Assembly: GCA_900540185.1 (NCBI GenBank)
Contig: UQFH01000002.1
Location: 124,001 to 188,000, forward strand
DNA length: 64,000 nt
Source of the DNA: an uncultured Eubacteriales bacterium
GTDB lineage: Bacteria; Bacillota; Clostridia; Tissierellales; Peptoniphilaceae
Reading direction: 5' to 3'
The stretch's first letter is position 1. Each line of letters starts with the position of its first letter. The position numbers and the translations under genes are program-made. Positions 17,009 through 25,980 of the stretch are shown in pieces. Under the pieces are notes generated by a model. The model searched no databases, had not been told where the DNA came from, and saw only the letters and a program-made list of their open reading frames with translations.

Positions 17009-17748
17009 AGATTTTAGAATCACTTGTTGTCGCGTTTCAGTTTTTAACGAGACTTTATCTCCCGATAAATGTCGAGTGGGACACGGGAAATTTGAGAAGG
17101 AGCCTCATGTGGTTCGGACTTGTGGGCGCAGTTATCGGCGCGATTATTGCAGGATTTCTTATGCTCTTTAACCGGTTTGATGTAATTTCCGCAGTTTCTG
17201 CAATAATAATTTTCCTCATTTGGATATTCATAACCGGCGGAATGCACATCGACGGCATAAGCGATATGGCGGACGGATTTTTCTCGATGAGGGACAAAGA
17301 AGAAACGCTTGAAATAATGAAAGACAGCCACGTCGGTGCTTTCGGAGTTATGACAATTGTATTCGTGCTTTTAATCAAATTTGAAATGCTTAAAGAATTT
17401 ATCATGATTGAAAAAAATGTTTGGCTCCTCGTGTTGCCGCCGACAATTGCAAGAATTTCCGCAGGACTTGTGCTATCGTTTTATGAAACCACGAAAAAAA
17501 GCGGACTCGGCTACACATTTCACAGCTCAGACCCGCGCATATTCTGGACAATCGGATTTATTGTAACTCTTATAATCTGTGCAATTCTAAATATAAAATC
17601 GCTCATCTTCATTGCACTTGCGATCGTGGCTTCAAACCTTATGGCGCTTTGGGCAAAGAAAAAAATCGGCGGACTGAACGGCGACATCTACGGAGCGATT
17701 GTTGAAACGGTTGAAATTATAGGGATGGTGTTTATATGTGTCGTTTGA
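17005..17748 (+). CDS. cobS: Cobalamin (5'-phosphate) synthase CobS
   Basis: Membrane enzyme that joins AdoCbi-GDP to alpha-ribazole(-phosphate). It has 247 residues, begins MKILESLVVAFQFLTRLYLP, and contains the family motif GGMHIDGISDMADGFFS with metal-binding acidic residues, then MKDSHVGAFGVM. Five or more membrane segments are visible. I start at ATG 17005 in an ATGA overlap with cobU; the longer open frame upstream runs antiphase through cobU and is not family-like. It overlaps the next gene by 13 bp. Confidence 0.92.
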   Translation: MKILESLVVAFQFLTRLYLPINVEWDTGNLRRSLMWFGLVGAVIGAIIAGFLMLFNRFDVISAVSAIIIFLIWIFITGGMHIDGISDMADGFFSMRDKEETLEIMKDSHVGAFGVMTIVFVLLIKFEMLKEFIMIEKNVWLLVLPPTIARISAGLVLSFYETTKKSGLGYTFHSSDPRIFWTIGFIVTLIICAILNIKSLIFIALAIVASNLMALWAKKKIGGLNGDIYGAIVETVEIIGMVFICVV

Positions 17749-18281
17749 TTTTAATAAGGCATGAAATGTCGGTTGGAAATTTGACGCATACATTTGCCGG
17801 GAAAGAGGTAAAACTTGCGACGATTGGAAAACTTCGCACAAAAAATACGAGAAGAGAATTTAACAAACTGAAACTTAAAAATCCGATTTTTATTGCGAGC
17901 GAATACAAAAGAGCGCAGGAGACCGCGAAATATGTTCTCCATAAAAAAGATTATGAAAAACTTCGTGTCACAAAATATGTAAACGAAATAGATTTCGGCG
18001 ACCTCGTCGGAAGGACATTCAAAGAAAACATCGAGCACTATGGCGAGAGTTTGAACGAATGGATGTTGGGACCGGACAGAACCGCTCCGCCGAGCGGCGA
18101 AAGTTTTCAAAACGCATTTAAAAGAGTGAAAATATTTTTGGATAAAATAAAAGACTATGAAGGCGACATTGTGGTTTTCACGCACGAAGGTTTTATACAG
18201 CTCGTGCTCGGATATGAGAACAAAAAAATTAAAACACAAAAAATAAAAAACGGGGAAATAAAAATAGTGAATATAATGTAA
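17736..18281 (+). CDS. cobC: Histidine-phosphatase-family protein, probable alpha-ribazole phosphatase CobC
   Basis: A phosphoglycerate-mutase-like phosphatase of 181 residues, last in the B12 operon. The N-terminal motif is LILIRHEMS (usual L.RHG.T), so the catalytic His is kept but the next Gly is Glu. The second catalytic His sits in VVFTHEGFIQ. SEYKRAQETA and PPSGESFQNAF are also family blocks. Position after cobS suggests removal of the phosphate from alpha-ribazole-5'-phosphate or adenosylcobalamin-5'-phosphate. The family is broad and the assignment rests mainly on context. Confidence 0.75.
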   Translation: MCRLILIRHEMSVGNLTHTFAGKEVKLATIGKLRTKNTRREFNKLKLKNPIFIASEYKRAQETAKYVLHKKDYEKLRVTKYVNEIDFGDLVGRTFKENIEHYGESLNEWMLGPDRTAPPSGESFQNAFKRVKIFLDKIKDYEGDIVVFTHEGFIQLVLGYENKKIKTQKIKNGEIKIVNIM

Positions 18282-18288
18282 AGATTTA

Positions 18289-18316
18289 AGCAGGTTTTGT
18301 CACCTGCTTTTTTTTA
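18289..18316 (+). terminator. Rho-independent terminator of the B12 operon
   Basis: AGCAGGT pairs with ACCTGCT across a 6-nt loop, followed by eight T. It starts 8 bp after the cobC stop. A near-copy of this hairpin ends the sortase gene at 26768. Confidence 0.88.
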
Positions 18317-18641
18317 TTATTAACCAATTTGAAATAATTAAAAATTAAACATATAAAGACTGCACAGAAAAGATAGTGGATAAATAATTATCTAAATATT
18401 AAATATTAAAACATAAACTAAAAATAAATTTAGAATAATAAAAGTAAAATAGTGTTTAAAATAATAATTATGAAATAATCAAAATTTATATTGACAAAAA
18501 AGTAAAAACATAAAAGAAACAAAGAGAAAAACTATGGTAAAGTTATTAAAAAACTGGGTATATATAAGTAATTGCAAAAGAAATAAATCATAAGAAATAT
18601 TTCTTAGTGCAATAATATTAAAAAGAAAGGAGGGGAGAAAA
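18317..18641 (+). other. AT-rich leader region of giant surface protein gene
   Basis: About 325 bp of very AT-rich DNA with no gene. A perfect TTGACA lies at 18491-18496 but no convincing -10 stands 16-18 bp after it; TATATA-like runs occur near 18560. The ribosome site GGAGGGG stands 7-8 nt before the ATG at 18642. The start point cannot be decided by eye. Confidence 0.5.
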
Positions 18642-21600
18642 ATGAACAAGAAATTAAAAGTAGTGATCTTATCGATTTTTGTTGCGATTTTTATGTTCGG
18701 AACAAAAGAGATTTTTGCTCAAATTGATGACGAAGAGAATGTGAACGTCGTCGAAAATTCTAATCTTTCTCCCGATGAAGAAGGAGAGGAAACAAAGAGT
18801 AATGCTGAACCGATTAAAGACAATGGTGATGGCGAAGAGGTTTTAGAAGGTGAAGAGAATAAAGACGGTGAAGAAAATAAAACACCTGTTTTAAATGCTG
18901 CACCAAAAGCCGGGGAAGGTGAAGAGGTCGAAGAACCTACAGAACCGAAGTCGGAAGAACCGAAATCTGAAGAACCGAAGTCTGAAGAACCGAAGTCGGA
19001 AGAACCGAAGTCGGAAGAACCGAAGTCGGAAGAACCGAAACCGGAAGAACCGAAATCTGAAGAATCGAACCCGGAAGAATCGAAACCGAAAGAATCTAAC
19101 CCGGAAGAATCTAACCCGGAAAAAGAAACACCGAAAGAAGAAACACCGGAAGAAGAAACACCGGAAAAAGAAACACCGAAAGAGCCGGAAATCGATCCTA
19201 ATGCAGACAAAGATTTAAGTGAATTGAAAGCTCAAATCGATGCTGAAAAGGATGATAAGAAAAAAGCTGAGCTTCAAAAGGAATACAATGAAAAGTATTT
19301 GGAAAAAGTTGAAGCGGATGGAAAAGAAAAGCTCGACAAAGAGGTTGTGAATAGTTTTACCGACTCGAAGAGAAACGGTCAATATAAGGAGATTCAAGAG
19401 CTTTACGACAAGATTCAATCGGACAGGCGAGATGGAAAATTGAATCAGGAAGACATTGATAAACTCAATAAACTTCTTGGAGAATTCAATCCGCCAAGAA
19501 AATTGACAGATGAAGAAAAGAAAGCTAGGGAAGAGCTTGATAAGGATATTAAAATTCCAGATGTTCAAAATGACAAGGACGATATCTTTAAAAACTATAA
19601 GGAAGCAAGACAAGCTTTAAAAGATGCTTTGGATCCTGAAAAAGAGGCTGTAACGCCAGAAGAACTGCAAAAACGTCAAGAGACTTATAAAGAAGCAAAG
19701 GCTGCTTTGGATCAAGCCATCACAGATGAAAAGATTAATCCTAAGTATACAGAGGATGGCAAGCCAGAAGTAAGGGTCTATCCATTGGATGGCAGCACTG
19801 CAGGTAAAGTACTTGATGAGGAAACCTACTACATTCCTGACAAGACTAATCTAAATCTTTTGATTGAAGTTAGAAAAGATGATGGTGGAGACTTTACTTT
19901 TACCATTACGCCAAATAAAACAGGTAAAAATATTCCAGATGCAGTAATTAAAGAACTTAAGGATGCTGTAAAATTTAAAGATGGTAGTCCTGTTGACTTG
20001 ACTTATGATGCCAAGACAGGAACTTATTCATTTACAACAAGCAATAAATTTGAAATTGCTCAAATTCAAATGAATTTACCAGCCTTTCGGGCAGCCTTCC
20101 ATGAAGGTTTTAAAATTACAATGCAAGCAGGAGATCAAGATCCAGTTACTAAGGAATTCTTGATTACCAAAAAAGGTTTTGACGATGCAAACATCGGAAC
20201 AATCGGAACGGAAGATCCGAAAAAGCCGGAAGAAATCGACGCGGGCGATACGACCGATGGAGTTGTGGACAAAAACACAAAGAAAGTTTTTGATATTTTT
20301 ACATTTATCAAACAAACTGACGGATACATTGACGATGTCATTGTAAACTCCAATAACGGAGAAACATTGCCGCTGTCATATGTGGACATTACAATTACAC
20401 TTCCAAAATATAATAAAGAATTTGCTGAATATCTTTATAAATCCGGTCTTGAATATCAAGAAATTGGAGAAGGAAAATACCAATTAAAACTTCAAATGAA
20501 GAACATTGGTGGAAACCTTACAAAAGATAAAGACGGCAATCTTATTTATAACGGAGAAAAACTTACCAAAGCGGAACTCAAGGATAAAATCTTGGAAGAA
20601 GCAGGAAAGAAAGTTTATGTTGATGAAAAAGGCGAAACTCATGACGTTATTACGGAAGAATTTTATGAAGTAAAAGATTCTAAAGGAAACGTAACATTTG
20701 TAGTTCAAGATGGCAAACTCTATAAAAAGAAAGCCGACGGAACAGATGAATGGGTTGAAGAATTTAAAGATGGAAAGCTTACAAAGGACGGCACAACATA
20801 TATCTTTAATGACGGAAAACTTATTTCTTACGAAGAGGAAAAAGACGTCTATGAAGGCAATGTTTCCAATAAAGGAGACGAAGCAGACATTGATGTCACG
20901 CCGACTTTTGAAGGCGACCAAATCATTGTAAAAGACGAAAAAGGAAATGATGCTTACGGCGGAACCGTTATTGAAGACGGAATATTCGATGAAAAGAATA
21001 AATATACCGGAAATAAAATTTCTGAAAACGGATACAAAGTTTACGACAAAGCTTATATTTATGCGAATGGTCAAATTTTAAAAGATGACAAAGGGAATGT
21101 AATCAAAGAACCTACAGATGAACAAAAAGCAAATTTAAAAGAAGTAGTTAACGGTTTATTCAGCAAAGAAGGATATATCGTATACAATCTCAAATACAAA
21201 AAAGGTCGTGTCTTGATTGACAAGTTCGGAAATCTTTTGGATGATATTACTGTCGGAAAGAACGGAGAAAATTACACTTTCAAAAAAGGCAAAGAAACAA
21301 AAGAAACTGACGGAACAAATCTAAAAGTCGAAAATGGCAAGAAATTTGTTAAAAGCGACAATTCTATTATCGCTGATGAAGCTGAATATGAAGGCATTGT
21401 CGGAAAATATTATTTTGACGGCAAAAAATTCGTCGGAATTAAAGACGACGCTAAAGGATTGGTAGGCAAAAAGTTCTATACAAATTTCAAAACTTTAGAT
21501 GCAGTTTTCAAAATCGTCGACTCTTATAAAAACGGCGAAGAAAAAATTGAACTCGGAGCTGATAAAAAAGTTTACCACGGAAGCATAAATCCTGAGGATT

Positions 21601-24600
21601 ATGTAACCGTTGGAGATAAGACTTATGTTAAGAGAACTTCGAAAGAAGGTTTTGAATATTATGTAAACGTCAATGAAACAGAAAAAGTTGACGTATTGTC
21701 ATTAAACAATTTTGGAAGAGTTGTACAAATTTACAAAGACGGCAAAGAAAAGCTGACGGATGAAACAGACATCTACGAAGCAGTAAAGAATGCGAAATTC
21801 CAAATTAAGTTCCCTGGCTTCCTAGCCGGAAAAGATATTGTTTACAATCTTCATGCGGATATCGCTGCAAAATATTTAGTACCGAATCCGGAATTCAATC
21901 CTGAAGAAAAAGAAAGCGATGAAAATCCAAGATTTATTGAAACATCTATTTTTAAGGACGAAAAAGGCAAAGAAGTTAAGCAAAAATCTGTCGACAAGTA
22001 CTTTACTTTAAAGATTAAGGAAGGTTCATTGGCATCATTCTTCAAGAATCCGCCGAAGGAACTTCTTGAAAAGCCGGACTACAATTTCTTTAATGTATTC
22101 TATCGCGATGAAAGCGACAGAGAAAGAGATAAATATATCAAATATTTGTTGGGACTTGACAGAAAAAAAGATGAAAATAAAAAGGATATTTTGATTCTCG
22201 ATAAGATTCAATCTGAACTCGGAAGACTTTATGACGGAGCAAAATTTGCTTTAAATGACAAAAAAGAATTAGTTATTCTTGATAAAGAAGGCAAAGAAAC
22301 AAAGATTGAACGTTCTCTACTTTGGGAAGTCGGATTCAACAATCCGGGCGGAGCATTGTTCCCTGAAAATAAAGACGAAAGCATCGTAGTTACAGATTCG
22401 AATATGGACAATCGTCTTGTTTATGATGAAATCATCGTAAATGACAAAAAATCAAACTGGGAAAATGCTAAAAAGGCATGGGAAGATGCTGAAAAAGCTA
22501 AAAAAGAAAAGGATGAAAATTACAAAGAAAAAGCGTTTGAAGGAACGGAAGAATATTTCTTTATTGACCAAATAAAAGAAATTCAATTCGGCGTAAATTC
22601 ATTCTATACCAAAAAAATCTTTACAGCTGCCGGAGAAAACTTCACATTAACTTCGAAAGATATTCTGGATGCACTTGAAAAAGCGGGCATTAAAAATTCT
22701 ACTGTTCTTGAAAAAGGTGGAATCAAGTATCAAATTACTCGTGACACAGTCAAGGGACAAATTAGAATTAAAGTTTTGAATGCTTTCTATAAAAAGGTTG
22801 AAAATGACAAAACTCATAAATTCGAAAGTCCGGTACAAGAAAAGTATCAAAACGATATTAAAGACGCGATTGATGAAGCAGAGAAATTGAATGCAACTTC
22901 AAAAAAAGATTTAAATAATTCTTTTGATGCTCTTATCAAAAAGCTTTATAAAGAAGATTCTGATTGTTACAATGTATTAAACAAAAAATTCAAATCAATG
23001 ATTGAGGCTTTGACAGGTGAAGGTCAAGAATTAACTGATAAGCTTACAAAAATCAAAGACTCAATTATTAAAGAAATTAAAAAAGCTGAACTCGGCTATC
23101 TTGATGAAAAGAAAGGCGAATACAAATTTGACGATTTCAGATTCAATGCAATCAGGTTTATATTTAAACCGGACGTCGTCATTGGTGGAGCAACGGAAAA
23201 AGTAAAGACCAAAAAAATCGGCATCACATCTGTTATCATTCCGGATATTGACATCCCATACACCGACGAATTCGGAAATGCTTTAACCAACAAGGACAAA
23301 TATGTCCAAGAAGAAATTGGAAAAATTAAAGCGGAAAATAAATGGTCGGATAAAGACTTCAAAAAAGCAATGCAAAATGAAGATACATTTAGAGATGTCA
23401 TGAAAAAAGCATATGAAGTAGTCAATAAGATGGATTCGAAAACTTTCAAAAAGCTTGTAACTATCGACGACACAAAAAAATACGGTCGTGGTAAATACAC
23501 TGTTACTGCCGGAAAAGACTTAGATTTTGAAGACTTAGCAAATGACAAAAATCCTATTCTTGATTCAAAGGGTCAACCGTTAAATCCGTACTATATAGTG
23601 GACAAAGATGGTAAGGTAACAAATATTGAAAAAAAGATTACAGATCCTAATATTATAGAATCAGAAGCATACAAAGAACTCGTAAACAGCCCGATAGATA
23701 TTGCGGGATATTATATGAGTAAGCTTGGTTATAACCGTGCAATGTATGGAAACAAAGCCAACTTTTTCTTGATTGGCGGCAAATCAGGTTCGGCAATTTT
23801 CGGAAACGAAGACGGCTGGAAAAAGAAAATTTGTCGTCACGGAATTTTGGGCCATTGTATTGAAACCGCAGGAAGCGACGGAAGTTCTGAGCCAAAAGAA
23901 GGCGAAGATGAAGCTCAAGAAGAAATGGAAGCGGAATCTGAATTCGAATTGACTTATACACCGCCAACAACTACGACGGATGAAGAAAATCCGAAAGTTG
24001 ACAAGAAGTCGGACACTGACAAGGTTAATGTCAGCGAAGAACCTGACAAGAAAGTCGACTTCACAATTGACGTTACTGTGGATAAGATGAAGAAAGACCA
24101 AAAAGAACTTGCAGATGCGTTGAAAGGTGAAAAATCAGAAATTAATAAAGATGATTACACCGACGAAGGATATTACAAATACAACAACGGTTTAATCATC
24201 GATATCCTACCGGACATTTTTGAATTTACAAAAGATTCAACAGTTACTGTTGAAGTAAATGACGGAATTTATGCAAACGGTGCAAACAAAACTCTTAAAC
24301 TTGAAAAATTCAAGAAAGATATTAAATATGTTTACACTGAAGATGTTAAAGCATATTTAGCTGAACTTAAAGCCAAAGATGAAGATGAGAAATATAATGT
24401 TCTTTTAAAAGCACTTGGTGGAGACGAAAGTAAGATCAAAGACGGACAAAAAGCTATACTTGCTTGGTTGCCTGAATTTGAAGCACCACACGGCTCAAAG
24501 AATCAAATGCAATTAAAAATCACAAATCTTCTTGTAAACAAGGAAAAGTATAAGGAAAGCGAAAAGAACAACAACCAAGGTCAACCTTATACAAATAAAG

Positions 24601-25976
24601 GTGGTTTCGGAAATGAAGCAGAATTCCTTTTCGGTACAAAGACCATTACCATTACCGACGGTCATAATGCAAATGTCAACAAGTACTTGCAACTCTTGGA
24701 TAAAGACGGCAATGTTATTAAAAAAGACGAAGCCGGCGAATGGTTTAAGGGCTCGGCAACCTTGAAATTCGGTGACAAGTTCAACTACAAGATTAAATAC
24801 TATCTCGACAACAAGGGACTTATCAACACCGGATTTGTGCAAACGGATACGGAATGGCAACTTGAAGACTTGTTTGATGGCAACAAAGGATTACGTCCTG
24901 TATTGAGAGATTTTGTTGAAGAAAAGGATGGATTTACAGTCCAATATAAAGTTGGAGATGAATTCTATTCAAAAGATGAAATGCAAAAACAAAATATCAG
25001 TCTTGCAAAAGTCGAAGGCATTAAAATCAATCCACCGAAAGCAGGATTCCCATACAATGAATCAAGAGAATTCATTCTTCCGATGATGATTCCGGAACTC
25101 GATGCACGTATCGAAAATGGAAAAGTTGTCTATAAGGGAACAGACGGAAAAGATGTTGTTCTCGGCGATGCAAAAGACTTCTTTAACCTTGACAATTTGA
25201 CAAACAAAGACAAAAAAATGTACTTTGAAAACAAGGTTGATAAGTCAAACACCGTTACTGTTTATCTTGAAAAAGAAAGATTTATAAAACTTTTCAAGGA
25301 ATTCTTTGAAGCGGATAAGAAAACCGAAATCAAAGAAAACAGACCGGAAGTTCAATTTGATATTTGGCAAATAGTAAAAGATGAAGACGGCAAAGTTATC
25401 GAAAGAATTAAACTCGACAAAGGACTTACTTTAAACGAAAAGAATAAATTTGTCGACCAAGTAAATCACTTACCACTCTTTAAGAGAATTGAAGAAATGG
25501 ATGAAAAAGGAAATGTAAAGGTAAAGATTCTTTCTTACACTTATGAAGTCAAAGAACAAGACGTCGAAGGTTACACCGGAAAAGTATTTAAGTTTGATGA
25601 ATCGGATGCTCTCGGTTTTGTATTAAAGGCTGAAAACTACAAGAAGCCGAACAATCCACCTGAAGAACCGAATAATCCACCTGAAGAACCTGAAGAACCT
25701 GAAGAACCTGAAGAACCTGAAGAACCTGAAGAACCGGACGAACCTGAAGAACCGGAAAAACCTGAAGAACCGGATGAACCGGAAGAACCGGAAAAACCTG
25801 AAGAACCGGATGAACCGATAAATCCAAACGAACCGAATCAACCGGGTTACCCTGGAAGACCGGGCGAACCGAATTTGCCGAAGACAGGCGTTAAATCAGA
25901 AATGATGAATATTTGGCTCGGATTTATTATGCTTCTCGGACTTTGCGTTCTCAAGAAAAAATTATATGTAAAGTAA
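18642..25976 (+). CDS. Giant LPKTG-anchored surface protein (2444 aa)
   Basis: A secreted, cell-wall-anchored protein, probably an adhesin or matrix component. A signal peptide occupies residues 1-27 (cleavage probably after IFA). An acidic segment and Pro/Glu tandem repeats (PKSEE units, then NPEES, TPEEE) cover about residues 100-185. A charged helical region follows to about 370. A beta-rich body then has many DGK-type turns (about 620-1000), plus long acidic domains and one Cys pair (ICRHGILGHC). A second Pro-rich stalk of EEP/DEP repeats spans about residues 2345-2400. The end is the sorting signal: LPKTG at 2412-2416, a hydrophobic helix and KKKLYVK. No enzyme motif is recognised. A segment around 19490-20180 uses Pro codons unlike its flanks. 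A class B sortase gene follows after 4 bp. Confidence 0.9.
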   Translation: MNKKLKVVILSIFVAIFMFGTKEIFAQIDDEENVNVVENSNLSPDEEGEETKSNAEPIKDNGDGEEVLEGEENKDGEENKTPVLNAAPKAGEGEEVEEPTEPKSEEPKSEEPKSEEPKSEEPKSEEPKSEEPKPEEPKSEESNPEESKPKESNPEESNPEKETPKEETPEEETPEKETPKEPEIDPNADKDLSELKAQIDAEKDDKKKAELQKEYNEKYLEKVEADGKEKLDKEVVNSFTDSKRNGQYKEIQELYDKIQSDRRDGKLNQEDIDKLNKLLGEFNPPRKLTDEEKKAREELDKDIKIPDVQNDKDDIFKNYKEARQALKDALDPEKEAVTPEELQKRQETYKEAKAALDQAITDEKINPKYTEDGKPEVRVYPLDGSTAGKVLDEETYYIPDKTNLNLLIEVRKDDGGDFTFTITPNKTGKNIPDAVIKELKDAVKFKDGSPVDLTYDAKTGTYSFTTSNKFEIAQIQMNLPAFRAAFHEGFKITMQAGDQDPVTKEFLITKKGFDDANIGTIGTEDPKKPEEIDAGDTTDGVVDKNTKKVFDIFTFIKQTDGYIDDVIVNSNNGETLPLSYVDITITLPKYNKEFAEYLYKSGLEYQEIGEGKYQLKLQMKNIGGNLTKDKDGNLIYNGEKLTKAELKDKILEEAGKKVYVDEKGETHDVITEEFYEVKDSKGNVTFVVQDGKLYKKKADGTDEWVEEFKDGKLTKDGTTYIFNDGKLISYEEEKDVYEGNVSNKGDEADIDVTPTFEGDQIIVKDEKGNDAYGGTVIEDGIFDEKNKYTGNKISENGYKVYDKAYIYANGQILKDDKGNVIKEPTDEQKANLKEVVNGLFSKEGYIVYNLKYKKGRVLIDKFGNLLDDITVGKNGENYTFKKGKETKETDGTNLKVENGKKFVKSDNSIIADEAEYEGIVGKYYFDGKKFVGIKDDAKGLVGKKFYTNFKTLDAVFKIVDSYKNGEEKIELGADKKVYHGSINPEDYVTVGDKTYVKRTSKEGFEYYVNVNETEKVDVLSLNNFGRVVQIYKDGKEKLTDETDIYEAVKNAKFQIKFPGFLAGKDIVYNLHADIAAKYLVPNPEFNPEEKESDENPRFIETSIFKDEKGKEVKQKSVDKYFTLKIKEGSLASFFKNPPKELLEKPDYNFFNVFYRDESDRERDKYIKYLLGLDRKKDENKKDILILDKIQSELGRLYDGAKFALNDKKELVILDKEGKETKIERSLLWEVGFNNPGGALFPENKDESIVVTDSNMDNRLVYDEIIVNDKKSNWENAKKAWEDAEKAKKEKDENYKEKAFEGTEEYFFIDQIKEIQFGVNSFYTKKIFTAAGENFTLTSKDILDALEKAGIKNSTVLEKGGIKYQITRDTVKGQIRIKVLNAFYKKVENDKTHKFESPVQEKYQNDIKDAIDEAEKLNATSKKDLNNSFDALIKKLYKEDSDCYNVLNKKFKSMIEALTGEGQELTDKLTKIKDSIIKEIKKAELGYLDEKKGEYKFDDFRFNAIRFIFKPDVVIGGATEKVKTKKIGITSVIIPDIDIPYTDEFGNALTNKDKYVQEEIGKIKAENKWSDKDFKKAMQNEDTFRDVMKKAYEVVNKMDSKTFKKLVTIDDTKKYGRGKYTVTAGKDLDFEDLANDKNPILDSKGQPLNPYYIVDKDGKVTNIEKKITDPNIIESEAYKELVNSPIDIAGYYMSKLGYNRAMYGNKANFFLIGGKSGSAIFGNEDGWKKKICRHGILGHCIETAGSDGSSEPKEGEDEAQEEMEAESEFELTYTPPTTTTDEENPKVDKKSDTDKVNVSEEPDKKVDFTIDVTVDKMKKDQKELADALKGEKSEINKDDYTDEGYYKYNNGLIIDILPDIFEFTKDSTVTVEVNDGIYANGANKTLKLEKFKKDIKYVYTEDVKAYLAELKAKDEDEKYNVLLKALGGDESKIKDGQKAILAWLPEFEAPHGSKNQMQLKITNLLVNKEKYKESEKNNNQGQPYTNKGGFGNEAEFLFGTKTITITDGHNANVNKYLQLLDKDGNVIKKDEAGEWFKGSATLKFGDKFNYKIKYYLDNKGLINTGFVQTDTEWQLEDLFDGNKGLRPVLRDFVEEKDGFTVQYKVGDEFYSKDEMQKQNISLAKVEGIKINPPKAGFPYNESREFILPMMIPELDARIENGKVVYKGTDGKDVVLGDAKDFFNLDNLTNKDKKMYFENKVDKSNTVTVYLEKERFIKLFKEFFEADKKTEIKENRPEVQFDIWQIVKDEDGKVIERIKLDKGLTLNEKNKFVDQVNHLPLFKRIEEMDEKGNVKVKILSYTYEVKEQDVEGYTGKVFKFDESDALGFVLKAENYKKPNNPPEEPNNPPEEPEEPEEPEEPEEPEEPDEPEEPEKPEEPDEPEEPEKPEEPDEPINPNEPNQPGYPGRPGEPNLPKTGVKSEMMNIWLGFIMLLGLCVLKKKLYVK
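18941..19065 (+). repeat. 15-bp in-frame tandem repeat encoding PKSEE
   Basis: About eight near-identical 15-bp units (type CCGAAGTCGGAAGAA) inside the surface-protein gene, six of them consecutive PKSEE, then degenerate units. Unit length is a multiple of three, so changes in copy number keep the frame. Confidence 0.9.
25663..25815 (+). repeat. 9-bp in-frame tandem repeats encoding PEE/PDE
   Basis: Runs of CCTGAAGAA and variants (CCGGATGAA, CCGGAAAAA) just upstream of the LPKTG region of the surface-protein gene, forming the wall-spanning Pro/Glu stalk. The frame is preserved by unit loss or gain. Confidence 0.88.
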
Positions 25977-25980
25977 GTGA

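Noticed and set aside
18941..19065. Possible CRISPR-like array
   Set aside because: The repeats are contiguous 15-bp coding units with no spacers and read in frame as PKSEE.
18719..19210. Long Ser/Phe-rich open frame on the minus strand
   Set aside because: It is the antisense of the Pro/Glu tandem repeats of the surface-protein gene; no ribosome site and low-complexity sequence.
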